DNA of 64,000 nucleotides from Laetiporus sulphureus 93-53 (GCF_001632365.1 NW_024468516.1:62001-126000), one strand, 5' to 3'. Positions 24,261 through 35,632 are shown, numbered from the stretch's first letter. The notes: generated from the sequence alone by a model not told the origin. Translations and numbers: made by a program.

Positions 24261-25569
24261 TCATGACCCTAACGAACTTGGTTCGGCGCCCTCTTGATCA
24301 CCTTCTACTACAGCGACCTCCTCCAATTTCCGCCGCTTCCGCTCGAGGTATCGCTCCCGCGCGCTCTTCACCGACTCTTCGGTATTGCGCTTAGCCACTA
24401 CGCGCTGCACACTTTCATGCTCCTCTCTCTCCTTCTCTTTCAGTAGCCGATCTCGTTCCTCCTCCATCTGTCTGGCAACCTCGCGGGCGCGCCGCTCGTT
24501 GATCTCTCGCCTACTTGCAGCAGTCCCAACAGCCCGGTGTACTGACACTTCCTGTTGGGAGCTCTCCTTCACTGAAAGCTGCAGACCCAACCGCCGCGTG
24601 TTCGGAGCCGACAAGTTGAGGCCAGCGGATAAGAGTTCTCGTTTGTCCACAATCAGGTTGTCATCATTCAGCTCCACCTCCTTACCCTGCTCCTTCGCGA
24701 CTCGAGCCAGTTCCAGGTCAGACTTCGGTGTGAAGTCCGGTGGCTTCGTAATCGTGAGGTTGGGTGTCAGGCCTTGTGGACCAACAACTGGTTTTGACAG
24801 GACGGATGTTGTGGCAGCAACAGCCTCTTCGTGTTGTTGCTCAGACTCCTCTAGTAGCTTGCGGTAGAAGTGCGTCATCCCAGTGCCGAGGCCTTTATTC
24901 TTCTTTTTCTCAAGCTCTATAATGAAAGACGATGAGGACAGAACGATAGCGTAAAATGCAGGCGGGGGACTCACCTTCCTGTAATTTCTCCTCTTCTTCT
25001 GCTCTCCGCATCTCCGCAATCTGATCCTTGTAACCTTGCGTCACGAACGCTTCCTTGTCCGTGAACTCATCGCCTTCCATTTCACGTTCGCGCTGAATCA
25101 TCTTCTGTTCCGCCCGTAGATGGTCGAGCCTACGCGTAACAGCAGAGGAGAGGAGGTTACTGATGTATTTGGGCTAGTGCAGCCTTCAGTCAATCAGTGT
25201 TCGCGCAGAAGAACCACGACATAGCATTTTACACACCTTACGCTGCTTAACATCTGTCTCCTTCGCCTCTTTTTGTCTTTGTTTCGCCTCCTGCATTCGG
25301 TCCCAGACCTCATCGTACTCAAACACAGTGGCGTCGATCTTCATCTCTTCCTCCATGCGTTTCTTCGTCGTCTTAGATATCTCCACTTTCTGAGCAACCA
25401 GTTTCTTGTTCAACTCTGTCTTGCTGCTCTGCGACGCAGTGGGAGCGGCATCAACTGGCTCGTCGTCATCTAACGAGGCGAAGGCCGCGGACCGCTTGAG
25501 GGATGGAGCGTCACCAACAGGTTTCGCCGCTTTGGCTTTGCTTTTGGCGAGAGAGAATGAGACTTTCAT
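24261..25569 (-). CDS. Nuclear speckle splicing regulatory protein 1 homolog (NSRP1/CCDC55 family)
   Basis: Coiled-coil nuclear protein of the NSRP1 family, which regulates alternative splicing in animals. Model: 25569-25237, 25173-24975 and 24916-24261, giving 395 residues. The N-terminus MKVSFSLAKSKAKAAKP is Lys-rich. The conserved core follows as VFEYDEVWDRMQEAKQ, then PKYISNLLSSAVTRRLDHLR, then DKEAFVTQGYKDQIAEMRRA and GMTHFYRKLLEE, the NSRP1 N-terminal domain. The second half is low-complexity and ends in a highly charged helix (RREINERRAREVARQMEEER). The gene is convergent with the kinase-like gene, 143 bp apart. Family membership is clear from the core; the role in this fungus is inferred. 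Confidence 0.9.
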
Positions 25570-26083
25570 GCCGGACGTTATGATGCCTGGTTGAGAAGCA
25601 CGCTACAAGTGAGTATTGTAGGTATGTAGGCAAATGGTGATTCAGCGAGCAGTGGTTGGCGCTAAACCTCGCTAAACACCCTGGGCACTAATTAGCGCCC
25701 ACAAGGTTGTATCGCGGCGTCGTAGCTCTTCGCCAACTCCCTGCGACCGCTTCTTCTGCAAAGGTTGATTTGTGAACCTGCCGTCCGAACTGTACGGGAT
25801 ACGCGTGGCCACAGAGTATGTGACTGACATCTGTCACTGCTATGGACACAAGGTCGTTAATGATCGGACTGCTTCAGAGTATCCTTGGAATTAAGTCGGG
25901 CGGATTTGCGTCGTTCCAGCGGATTCTTAGCGAAAGCGTCGGCGGACAATCTTGTCGACTCTAAGGATCCAATTGCGATTCTGTGTGATGTTCTCAGGAG
26001 TTCAGTCGTCATCAAATTGTATAAAACGGTGCGCTTCCCGTCGTGTTAAGGCTCATTAGGATCTCTATCGCTTACGTGATTGC
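25570..26083. promoter_or_regulatory. Divergent promoter region, TATA box on the F-box side
   Basis: This 514-bp stretch separates NSRP1 (minus) from the F-box gene (plus). A good TATA box (TATAAAA) lies at 26020-26026, 58 bp before the F-box ATG. An 8-bp inverted repeat, GGCGCTAA near 25657 and TTAGCGCC near 25690, frames a short stretch that also holds a CGCTAAAC direct repeat. Confidence 0.5.
26020..26026 (+). promoter_or_regulatory. TATA box of the F-box gene at 26084
   Basis: TATAAAA, 58 bp before the start codon, in otherwise mixed-composition sequence. The short distance implies a brief 5' leader. Confidence 0.5.
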
Positions 26084-27772
26084 ATGCCGTTTGACTGCAG
26101 GTGCTGTCAACGAGACAATCAGGGCACAATGTACTACAATCCAAAGGACATATCTCCGCTAAACCCGGCTGCTTCCCCGCCATCGGCTTCGCGTCGAATG
26201 TCTCCTAAAGCTCGCGCCAAGTTCTTCCATGATATTGATACGCAGGGTCAACAATTGACCGCTGTTGCTGGACGCATTTCTCTCACTCTCAATAACCTGC
26301 GGAAACGCAGGAATACAGCCTCGCCGATTCATCGTCTACCTCAAGAGCTGCTCACGATAATCTTCCGGCTTGCAGCTCGTGCGGGAGCCCACAGCGACGA
26401 TATCGTTGCTATCAGTCACGTCTGTAGCCTTTGGCGTGAGATGGCGCTTTCGGACGCCAGATTGTGGACAACTATACACATTCCGAGTCACTCTAAAGCA
26501 TGCGAGTTCCTGCGTCGCTCAAAACGTCGGCTTGTGGATGTCTACATTGACAATTTCTCATCTGATTCCGACACGTACGACTTCATCGCAATGCTCAAAA
26601 CAGAATCTTGCAGAATTCGAAGTCTCACCGTGCATTCATTTAAGACAGAGGCGATCATGCCAATGCAAAGTCTACTCTTGATGCACGTCCCTCAATTAGA
26701 AGAGCTAACATTGTGCTGGGAATGGGGGCAGCATTGCTTTTTGGGATCCAATCCATTCCATGGACACACGCCGAAATTGCGCTCTTTAACTCTTGCGCAA
26801 CATTCGTTCAACTGGACATCAAGTATTTTTAGTAACCTGACGAAGCTCTCGCTCGTCGGTCAACTCCCCATCGGTCACCCGCATTCATTACCCTCTATTC
26901 GACAGTTCCTACGCATCCTGCAGGCATGTCCCGATCTTCAAGAGTTGAAGGTGGAATGTGAAACGGCGTCGCTGGAAGCCCCCGCGGTTGGATCGTTTGA
27001 ACCCTTCTCGCGGATCTCCCTCGAGCACTTGGAAGTTCTGCAAATTATGTTTTTGCCCCCTGACTGGATCGGAAACATCCTGGCACGAATATCTATTCCC
27101 TCTACCGCACGCGTCACAGTTCGTATGATCGGCGAAGAAGATTGGACTTCCGACTGCTTTGACCCACTGTGGACCGATAGCAGCCTTGACTTCTTCCCCA
27201 TGCTTGCGAGCATCCGAAGGTTCGAACTTTACTTCGACGAAAAAAAGGGGCTCGTCGTACATGCCAACAATGTTGCATCGGCCTCGATTAACGAACCGCC
27301 TTTCACTTACGGTGTCTCGGACATGGAGCTGCGATCCGCTCTTGAAGACGCGATGCTGTTATTCGACCTCTCTGACGTTTCGGTCTTGACTCTTGGCAGT
27401 CCTCACGTCGCGGAAGAAAAGCGATCGTATCTCTCCCTCCTGCACTCGATGCCTCAGCTTCATACGCTCCGTCTTGTCGAGCTTTCTGCTGAGGACCTGC
27501 AGGCGATATTTTCTCTGCTGACTTCATCGTTGTCCGCGGATGCAGGTCCTGCTGAAGAGGAGTTTCTCTTCCCTGCCATGCAGCATCTTGAAATTGTCTC
27601 CTCGGATATGAAACGACAGTCACTGCGAAAGGCGTTGCAAGGCTACCTACGCGTTCGTTCGCGGACGCTTTCGCCCATCAAATCCGTAGAGCTGATCGAC
27701 GCTAATGGATGGACGGAGGCGGAGATCCACGAGCTTGGAAAGTTATGCGCGGAAGTTCACTGCAGTGAATGA
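26084..27772 (+). CDS. F-box protein with LRR-like C-terminal region
   Basis: Single-exon gene for 562 residues. A coiled-coil-like lead-in (about residues 40-75) precedes the F-box at residues 81-130, with PIHRLPQELLTIIFRLAARA and HVCSLWREMALSDARLWTTI. This is the typical layout of Agaricomycete F-box proteins, which are expected to join SKP1-cullin ubiquitin ligases and present substrates. The remainder has irregular leucine-rich repeats (LRSLTLAQHSFNW, LQELKVE, LEVLQIMFLP, LHTLRLVEL). Met16 at 26129 is an alternative start; the upstream TATA box suits either. Its C-terminal half resembles the gene at 62942-64000 in block order. No target is known. Confidence 0.85.
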   Translation: MPFDCRCCQRDNQGTMYYNPKDISPLNPAASPPSASRRMSPKARAKFFHDIDTQGQQLTAVAGRISLTLNNLRKRRNTASPIHRLPQELLTIIFRLAARAGAHSDDIVAISHVCSLWREMALSDARLWTTIHIPSHSKACEFLRRSKRRLVDVYIDNFSSDSDTYDFIAMLKTESCRIRSLTVHSFKTEAIMPMQSLLLMHVPQLEELTLCWEWGQHCFLGSNPFHGHTPKLRSLTLAQHSFNWTSSIFSNLTKLSLVGQLPIGHPHSLPSIRQFLRILQACPDLQELKVECETASLEAPAVGSFEPFSRISLEHLEVLQIMFLPPDWIGNILARISIPSTARVTVRMIGEEDWTSDCFDPLWTDSSLDFFPMLASIRRFELYFDEKKGLVVHANNVASASINEPPFTYGVSDMELRSALEDAMLLFDLSDVSVLTLGSPHVAEEKRSYLSLLHSMPQLHTLRLVELSAEDLQAIFSLLTSSLSADAGPAEEEFLFPAMQHLEIVSSDMKRQSLRKALQGYLRVRSRTLSPIKSVELIDANGWTEAEIHELGKLCAEVHCSE

Positions 27773-28586
27773 TTGCATACCTGGATTACCCGGTGGTCCT
27801 CAAAGCCGCCTTTCGTTCTGATGCACAACACCAATGTGTACAGAAGCTATTGCCTCAATCGCCTGTCGGCTACATCTTCGACACCTGCGTGCTGCTCGAA
27901 TTCGAAGGTACGCTGGTGCTCTTCAGCGGCCAAGCCGTTTTGCGGCCTTCCCTCTCCACCCTATCTCGAGCTCGCCGTATCCATGCTATCTTCAATATCG
28001 TGCAGAACCAGTACTGGATGTGAAGAAGCTCGACGACCGGAGTCCGCGTTCCCTCCGCCAATCAGAATAATGTTGGCTATCGTGCACGACTAGCGGATGA
28101 GGACGCACCTATCGATTTCTTCTGATCTTAGCCTTACGTTTTTGATTTCTTTTGCCGCTGAAAAGAGGGACTAGGAGGTTAGATCGCGAGGAGCGTTAAG
28201 TCGTGGTGATGTGATAAAGTATCCGAAACCACTGTCAGAATGCTCAAGCAACAGCTTTGTGTCTATTTGTTTCGATTTAGATGTGAATGAACTGCTACTC
28301 TTACTGCTCTGTCACACTATATGTACTACTCTCAGCATCTATATCACCAGCCTGTCGGACGCTGAGGCCGCTTTAACCACGTTTCCTGTCAGAACATCGG
28401 GTCGAGAAATGAACTGTGACATTAATAGAAGAATCCGCAAAATCTGGGTAACTCTATAGCTATATACGTATAATATTGCAAATCGTGCGTCCCGACAAAT
28501 TATCTTGCAATATAGCCCGCAATCGAACGAGATCATCCCCGTTGCTAGATCTTGTGTTTATTATCATACCCTGAATGCATTGCGTG
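27773..28586. other. Convergent intergenic region, nothing recognised
   Basis: Between the 3' ends of two F-box genes. Several short open frames occur right after the first gene's stop codon but carry no recognisable features. The 28200-28520 part is AT-rich. Confidence 0.4.
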
Positions 28587-29818
28587 TCAGAGGCATGTTG
28601 TGTGGGAATGTGAGCTACACTCACAATCGATCTTCAAAATGCCTCTCGCAAACAACGTGGGCCACTTCGCCTCGAGTCGAGCTAGTTCATCCTCCAAGAT
28701 CTCGCGTGCATCTCTGTGTCTAAGATTCAGAGGAATGTTGACAATGAGGGAAGACGCCGCAGTGAATCCAACGTCAAAGTATGACAACAGGGAACGTAAG
28801 ACATCATACCACCTCAGGCTTGCGAAAGGATGGATGATGACGACGACGCGCTCTACCTTGGAGGACTTGAAAGCAGAGACTAGCTGTAACAAAAATGTTG
28901 AACCTATGTTCTCAGATTTGAGATGGACATTTCTGATGTCCATGCACCTCTCACGAAGCACGTCCGCGAGTGAGGATGCAGCGGAGTCTAAGAGGACGCG
29001 ATTGAGAAGTTTTCTTCAGAGACCACGATAGGTGACGCACCATCTACACTGTACTTGAAGCTCAGATCGAGAAGCTTGATGTTGCCTTCGTGTGTGCGCA
29101 GAAATTCGCGCAGAGCGAACAAATCTCTGTCAGCAACAATGGCTAATGTCAAGGCCTCTATCAAGGGCAGCTTATGCTGAAGCAACGTTGATAAGACAAG
29201 ATTAGGAGCTTCAGGATATGTTGAGCTCGGAACGAAGGCCGTGGTTTTCAGCTTCCTCACAGGGAACATAGGCGAGTCGCTCGCAACATCGCAAATACCG
29301 GAGCCGGGAGAGGTGTGCAAAACCAGACTTGATAGCTTAGGAAACGCGAAAAGGGCACCCTTCAAGTCCAGCTCCTCCCACTCGCCCAGTTCCATCGTGA
29401 ACTCCTCCACTGGCCCAATGCTCTTGATTATTTCAAGATTAAGAGGTACTTCGTTTGCGTTTAGCTCGAAACTGCGAACAGAGCTGAGGTGCTTCATGAC
29501 ATCCTCGAATGGAGAGGGGTCGTCGTAATCAGTGTTAATACGCATGTCCAGCTGTTTGACGTAGCGACCAATGTCTTTGGAGGATTGAAGGGCTGCGAGG
29601 AACGCATGCGCCTTTCTATAGCCGGTTAGGGTCACAGAGAAGAAGATATGTTTGCGGGCCGAAGCCACCCAAGCGTGACAGACCAGAGCAATGTTCTTGA
29701 GGGAAACGAAGTCGACGTGAAGGTTGTCAATGATATGGTCAGTCAATTCCAGTGGAAGCTTGGGGAACCCTTGAGCGTTGAAGGACTTGAGTGAAAGTGA
29801 ACGCGGCTGGAGAGACAT
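28587..29818 (-). CDS. F-box-like protein, two exons
   Basis: Model: 29818-29041 and 28987-28587, giving 392 residues. A short N-terminal segment leads to FPKLPLELTDHIIDNLH and LVCHAWVASARKHIFFSV (about residues 18-60), an F-box-like start common in fungal proteins. The rest has irregular leucine-rich segments (VKQLDMRI, VRSFELNANEVPL, LKLLDLSFKYS-like turns, VERVVVIIHPF). The intron 29040-28988 begins GTGCGT and ends TTAG; it joins two open frames that would otherwise end at a stop, giving FKYSVD followed by DSAASSLADVLRERC. The gene is probably a substrate adaptor, but no target can be told. It is unlike the 26084 gene beyond the general layout. Confidence 0.75.
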
Positions 29819-30994
29819 GAAGACGCGTTGAGATGGGGAACAAAGTGGAGCCCACGCTGAAGGGTGAAGAGCAAAGTGGGAGGGGCCTCGTCTTTACGAA
29901 TGTCTGCCGAGAGAGGGAGGCCAGATGTTGCTGCCAGCAGTGAAGGCAAGAACATGGCCTTTATATATTGAGCACAGAGGAGGGTGGCACGGCCACGCTT
30001 AGCCGCTATGACTGTAGTTCAACTCAGCGACGCTGGATGGTGCGAACTTACGTGGCCGAGTGGCCATTGTGCCACTGAGCTGCACATTTCGTATCCTTGG
30101 CTAGGCTTCCGCTGGATAATATATCGGCACGCATGTGTAGATCGTGATAGTGCATGAGCGTGCCCACTGCCACGCAGCCCTCGCGATACATCCGAGTTGA
30201 CTTACAGCCTCTCAATATTCTGATCGGATGACTCCTACCCGGTGGCTAAACGAAGGAATCGACTCGATCGTGCATGGCACGTTTCATAAACGCCCACAAT
30301 AACGTCGAATTAATGTCAGCCGTGCCGACTCTGGTGACTCTGACCGCGATGCTTTTTCCGGTCAGACCTGTTGATGAATGCGGTTGGCACTGACAGTCTC
30401 GTCTTGACGAGCCCCGGACTTGTCTTCCGTCGATGGGGATTACACTGCACAAGGAAGTTCTGGAGCTTGGAGTGTACCGCAGACTGACGCATGCCGACTC
30501 ACGAGGCTATGCCTTCGCATAGCTTCGGACATACAATAGCCGCATGGGATTCGGGCTCGCCTCGTCACTGACACTACTGCTGGAGGGAACATTGCACCTT
30601 CGAAGATTCTGGCCTTCGACTCATCTTTGATGAAACATCGCGGTGTCCCGTGAATGGAGCTGGTATACGTGGCGTGGCGATTGGTGGACGCATGCTGTAG
30701 AACTAACTGTACTAGAGGCTCTGTCGCGTTTTGTGGCAGGCAAGAGATAGATGACTATTTCCAGGACATTGTGTAATTCACGTGCTTCTGATGTATCCTG
30801 TGCCCCTCATCTGATCTGTTATTTGGAACCGGTGCTGCTGCGCCAACTTCATCCAAGTCGCGTCTCTAAACGCGTCCTCCCAGTGGGCTAATTAAAGTCA
30901 CGTGGCCGCGTCACACAAGCGCCGTAGACGGAGCGGTCACATTGTCAGTTTCGCGCTCGTACGTCGTTAACATTTCTAACCTTTGAACACTCGT
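29819..30994. other. Gene-free 1.2-kb region between divergent F-box-like gene and MTR3
   Basis: I see no convincing coding sequence. Besides the TATA-like element near 29963 there is a perfect 7-bp hairpin at 30506-30523 (GCTATGC, loop CTTC, GCATAGC). The rest shows no repeat that I can recognise. Confidence 0.4.
29959..29967 (-). promoter_or_regulatory. TATA-like element for the F-box-like gene at 29818
   Basis: TATATAAAG on the minus strand, about 140 bp before the start codon, in a promoter-compatible position. Confidence 0.4.
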
Positions 30995-32053
30995 ATGGCT
31001 CAAAGCAATTTCGACCGTCGTCGCATCAACGGTCCCGAAGAGAGTCATCCGCCAACCTTTGATTTCGATGACGCGGAACAGTCTGTACCTCTTCAACGAT
31101 CAGGAGGGCGCACTGCAGGCGATATACGACCCATTTGTTCGCCGCTTATCTCTTTCGTCACATCCGATGTACTCACATCTGGCACGTATAGTTCTCAAGC
31201 CTGGACTGATAAGCCAAGCAAATGGCTCTGCATACATAGAAACCGAACGGACAAAGATTGCTTGTGCAGTGTCGGTCTTCACCTACTCTCGTCCTCCGAA
31301 TTGTGTCCAAGCTACGACCGATCTGCAGCTATGGTCCTCGGCAATCCAAGACCACTGTATACAGTGAGAATGGGCGACTTAATGTCGAAGTCAAGTTCGC
31401 CCCGTTTTCATGTACGCGTAGAAGGGCCCCAATGAGGGTACGCCATTGATACAAGCCGTACAGAAACTCTTCTAACAATCATGTCACACAGGATGCAGAA
31501 GATAGATCTGTCGCCATGCAGATACAGCAAGCGATCCTGCCATCAGTCAGATTGGAGCTTCTGCCAAAGTCGACCATCGACATTTTCATCACTGTCATTG
31601 AAAACGATGGCGTTGAAGGATGTATCGCTGCTGGTTCAGTTGCTGCCAGTGTTGCACTTGCCGATGCTGGTATAGAGATGCTCGGGCTTGTAATGTCATG
31701 TGCCGCAGTAAGCCGGTCGCCTTTTGTCCTCGGGTCCTTGGGATGCAGCTGATTGCCCTCACAGGCGACTGTAGGCAAAGAGATCTGGCTGGACCCCACA
31801 GAGAAAGAAGCCTTAGCGGGATCGGGAAGTCTGGTCTACGCTGGGATGCCGGCACTGCGAACAATTACCAGCATATGGCAATCCGGTAATATGACGCAGG
31901 AACAAGCTTTTCTGGTGCGACGGGAACTTTTTGATTATTGTTTGAGAGGCTGACGATACCCGCTCATAGTGTATGGAAGCGTGCGAGGAAAGGTGCACGG
32001 ACATCCACGCTGTAGTAGCTCAGGCTTTGCTGGAGAGTGCTCAGGTTATTTGA
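30995..32053 (+). CDS. MTR3: Exosome complex component MTR3 (RNase PH-like)
   Basis: RNase PH-fold subunit of the ring of the RNA exosome, which processes and degrades RNA in nucleus and cytoplasm; in eukaryotes the ring is catalytically inert and channels RNA to Rrp44. Model: 30995-31136, 31192-31270, 31329-31437, 31492-31707, 31765-31914 and 31970-32053, giving 259 residues. Family blocks are DIRPIFLKPGLISQANGSAY, TERTKIACAVYGPRQSKTT, GRLNVEVKFAPFSCTRR, QIQQAILPSVRLELLPKSTI and VIENDGVEGCIAAGSVAASV. A C-terminal helix ending in HAVVAQALLES follows. All five introns keep phase, and splicing turns several frame changes into one continuous protein. Identity is clear; the MTR3 versus RRP46 choice rests on overall pattern. 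Confidence 0.88.
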
Positions 32054-32382
32054 TCCTCGGAGGAAGGGGTCCTGCTGCAGGGATTTGTTCGCTGTAGCTG
32101 CACACGGCATAAAAGCTCAGTGCGGTGCAATTTTACATCATGTCAGCGGCCACCGCGCAGCGCAAGCCATCGTAATTATATGGTCCTTTTTGATGTCAGT
32201 GATTCTCGGACACGTGGCGATCATCAGAACGCTCGACTGTAAGAATGCCACCAACGCGGTTACCTACTAGGCAGCATCTCCATACCTTGAACTTGGACAG
32301 CACTGTTCGCACTGGCGACGAGGGTTGTCTTCCTGGTTCTATTAGGCACGGTCATCGGCATCGAATTTAGCCACAGCACTCT
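32054..32382. other. Intergenic region between MTR3 and amino acid transporter
   Basis: About 330 bp with no coding features. It should hold the promoter of the downstream transporter. Confidence 0.35.
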
Positions 32383-34838
32383 ATGACATCCGTGTCCACC
32401 TCATCAAAGGTCCTGTTCGATGCATCGAAGTCTCCTCTCAGCCCTCTCACTCCCATCGAAGACTACCGCTCACCAACGGTCTCTCGCGACTCAGTCGACT
32501 CGTTACGGGATTTGGAGCTGTCCGACGGACCATTACTCGCCGATGGACCGAGCACTACGCGGACGCGTTCATATTCGATCTCCGGCTTTGACTTCCAGCA
32601 GGATCTACTACCGCTGACCGCGAGCTTGAGTGAACCTGAGAGCATCCAGGTAGCGGCACATGCGAAGAATATAAGCCTGCTCCATGGTATGTGAATGATA
32701 CCTCATATGGGGCACTGTCATGACTGAAGGAGTGCTCAGGCATTGCCCTAATCATCGGGTTGCAGATTGGGTCGGGTATATTGTGAGTACAGATATACGA
32801 TTGTTGTGCAACAGGCGTTCATTCTGTTGCAGCTCTTCACCTGGCGTAGTAGTGGCAAACACCGAGAGTGTTGGAGCAAGTCTGTCTGTGTGGTTCGTGG
32901 CGGGACTGTTGGCATGGACAGGCGCGAGCAGCTTTGCAGAGTTGGGGTCATCGATACCGGTAAACGGAGGTGCGCAGGCGTACCTCCAATATGCATATGG
33001 TCCCCTCGTCTCGTACCTGTTTGCCTGGACAGCTATCTCCGCACTGAAACCAGGTGAGTCCCACCGCTCCCCAAGACCTCGTATGTGTGTAACCCAATTG
33101 CTATTTGCAGGAGGAAACGCTGTCATCAGCCTCATTTTTGCAGAATACCTCAACCGGCTCTTCTGGCACAGTACAAACGCTGAGGTATCGCCGGATGATA
33201 TTCCACAGTGGGCAATCAAACTCACTGCGGTTGCGGCAGTCCTCGTGGTCTCCACAATTTGCGTGGCCACGCCAATGTTGGGCCCGCGGATGGCTGTGGT
33301 CTTCACCACGGCGAAAGTAAGACTCGTCCGCTGTACAGTGTGCCGGTGCAATGTTGAGCTGATCTCATTTCACAGATTGTTGCATTGGTGCGTACACACA
33401 AGATCGGGCTGGGATTGTTGTTAACATTGTAATGGTTACAGATATCTATCACCATCCTTGGTCTCGTCCAGCTAGCCAGAGGTCATGCATCGACATCGCT
33501 CACGGAGTCTCTGTTTAGTGGGTCCAGTACTAGCCCATCTTCCTATGCGTTGGCCTTGTATTCCGGCCTTTGGGCGTATGACGGTTGGGATCAAGCGAAC
33601 TATGTCGGTGGCGAGATGAAGAATGCACAGAAGAATATTCCTCGCGCCATCCACTCTAGTATGGCAATTGTCATGGTACGTATCGGCACCGTGCGTATTT
33701 AATGAAATAAGCTGATCTCTTTTCGCAGGTACTGTTTATGCTCGCTAACTTGGCGTACTTCACTGTGCTCGACAAGGTAAGTCATGGAGCACGATGCCAT
33801 TATCATTGAAATATGTCATGATAGATTTGTCTTAGGTAACAGTAGGGAGGAGTAATACGGTCGCTCTTGACTTTGGCCGTGCATTGTTCGGCCCTGTTGG
33901 CGGGATCGTATTTGCATTGATGGTCGCCATTTCGTGCTTTGGCGCGCTGAATGGTAGCTAGGTTCTCCCCCCCAAGAATCGAGGCTGACTTCCTGTCAGG
34001 CTCATCGTTCACCAGTGCACGCCTCATCTACGTCGCAGGCCGCGAGGGCTATCTTCCTGCGTTGTTCGGGAGAATGAACCAATCTCTCAAAACACCACTG
34101 AACGCGATGTGTCTCCATGCAGCCTTGACCGTTGCGTTCATCGTCATTGGAGGAGGGTTTCGGTCGCTCATCAACTTCGCTGTTGTTGCATCGTGGGCGT
34201 TCTATTTCCTGACCGTGAGTTGTTAAAGTCGAAAGCTGTCATCGTGCTGAGATCGCTCTGGTAGGTACTTGGAGTGGTAGTGTTACGTGTCAAGGAGCCC
34301 ACGCTGGAGCGGTAAGTCTATGCAGTGCGGATTGCATATTCTCGTTGTCCTGACAGCTAGAACAGCCCTTACAAGACTTGGATTACCACACCTCTGATAT
34401 TTTGCGCGGTGCGTGGTCCGTGCTCAACGGAGGATGACAATTGATGTTCCCTCAGGTCTGCGTATTTTTGCTGTGCATGCCCGTCATTGCGGCACCGCTC
34501 GAGGCGATGGCGATTCTCGGTGAGCTGAGGAATTCTCTCAACCTTCTGCGCGATTTTTGCTGAACCTAATTGGAATGATAGGCTTCGTCCTTGTGGGTAT
34601 CCCAGTGTATTACCTCACTCAAAGGAGGCGAAACGCATCGTCTTCCGGCATCATGTGTAAGCTCTCAATCGTATCTGAGATCACCGATGCTGAGCAAGCA
34701 CATCCATTAGCGGTGTTTGCGAACTGTTTCGCACGAATACGTGGCAGACCAACCCCGGGCGCTGGATGGCAAGCTGTAGCTACCGAGGGCGACGAGCAGG
34801 TCGAGATGAATGAGACCAGCGGGTCATTTCATTCATGA
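32383..34838 (+). CDS. Amino acid transporter, LAT/b(0,+)-like (APC superfamily)
   Basis: Plasma- or vacuole-membrane amino acid transporter of the L-type/methionine-permease-like branch. Model of 14 exons: 32383-32686, 32740-32782, 32833-33053, 33111-33316, 33376-33387, 33442-33675, 33729-33776, 33836-33953, 34000-34214, 34265-34311, 34366-34408, 34456-34519, 34582-34656 and 34711-34838, giving 585 residues. All junctions keep phase. A polar N-terminus of about 100 residues leads to IALIIGLQIGSGIF, the substrate-site helix 1. Other family blocks are AGLLAWTGASSFAELGSSIP, NGGAQAYLQYAYGPLVSYLF, LWAYDGWDQANYVGGEMKN, SFTSARLIYVAGREGYLP and PYKTWITTPLIFCAV. Exon 5 is only 12 nt. The last intron (54 nt) is in frame. 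A decayed partial copy lies at 38942-39628. Confidence 0.88.
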
Positions 34839-35227
34839 TATATTAGATGAACTTTGATACCATCGACCAAGAGCGGATGCTATCTGCCGGGTCTTGCGTG
34901 GAATTCCGCGCGGTTGTAACGCCTTGGCATGTGCACTGATACCTTAGATTAGAGCTGTCTGTTTTACCTTGAGACTGCAAGGGTTTGCTATTCCTTCAAG
35001 CTGGTAGTCGTGTGGGTCGTGGGGTAGACTATGTGCCAGTATATCCCGTAGCAAAGCGTGACCTTGGGGTGAATTTAGTGTGAATGATTTTGGAGAGGTG
35101 CTTGCACATAGTTTGGCCGTATGAGCAGAGTAGAAGGAGCAGAAGTACAAGTAGACTATGAGAGAGAAGGGCATATCCAGTGGGCATATGCTACATGTAC
35201 AGTGAGCCTCAGCCATGTCATGTGAGA

Positions 35228-35250
35228 TCCGAAACGCGTCGCGTTTCGGA
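35228..35250. repeat. Perfect 11-bp inverted repeat with 1-nt spacer
   Basis: TCCGAAACGCG at 35228-35238 and its exact reverse complement at 35240-35250, separated by one T. It could be a dimeric protein-binding site or a hairpin. Confidence 0.75.
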
Positions 35251-35361
35251 GATGAAAAATGTTTTCATAAATCCCACTGTGAGGGTGGTAATTTGAAACA
35301 GACCAGATTCCAGCACAGGTAACCTGGCGTCGAATAGGCACGATCCTTCTCGGCAACACGG

Positions 35362-35632
35362 TATGGCATCGATTTCGGACTACATACTTCAACGTGGCTG
35401 GCTTCGAGAGTCGAGACTAGGATGGGCGATCACCTGCTGTTGTAGCACCGATAACGGAAGCATCTCTCCGTATCATCTTGCCTGTGAGTGTCAGCTACAT
35501 TCGCAATCGAAGACTGCGACTGCATGCGACAATGGCATCTAGTTCGGACTACTTCAACGTGGCTGGCTTCGAGACTAGCATGGTTGATCACCTGTTGCTG
35601 GCATTGTTTTAGCACCGATTTTAGAAGCACCT
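35362..35632. repeat. Two imperfect direct repeats of about 100 bp, period about 170 bp
   Basis: Copy 1 (35362-35461) and copy 2 (35532-35632) share GGCATC, TTCGGACTAC, TTCAACGTGGCTGGCTTCGA, GATCACCTG and TAGCACCGAT in the same order. Small insertions separate these blocks. Confidence 0.75.

Noticed and set aside
24385..24867. Long plus-strand open frame opposite the NSRP1 gene
   Set aside because: It is the antisense of a conserved coding exon, is Ser/Arg-rich by mirror composition, and has no features of its own.
27215..27235. GGTTCGAAC sequence resembling a tRNA T-arm
   Set aside because: It lies inside the F-box coding region, and no acceptor or anticodon arms fit around it.
27769..28093. 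Short open frames directly after the 26084 F-box gene
   Set aside because: Three overlapping frames of similar length with no conserved features suggest chance.
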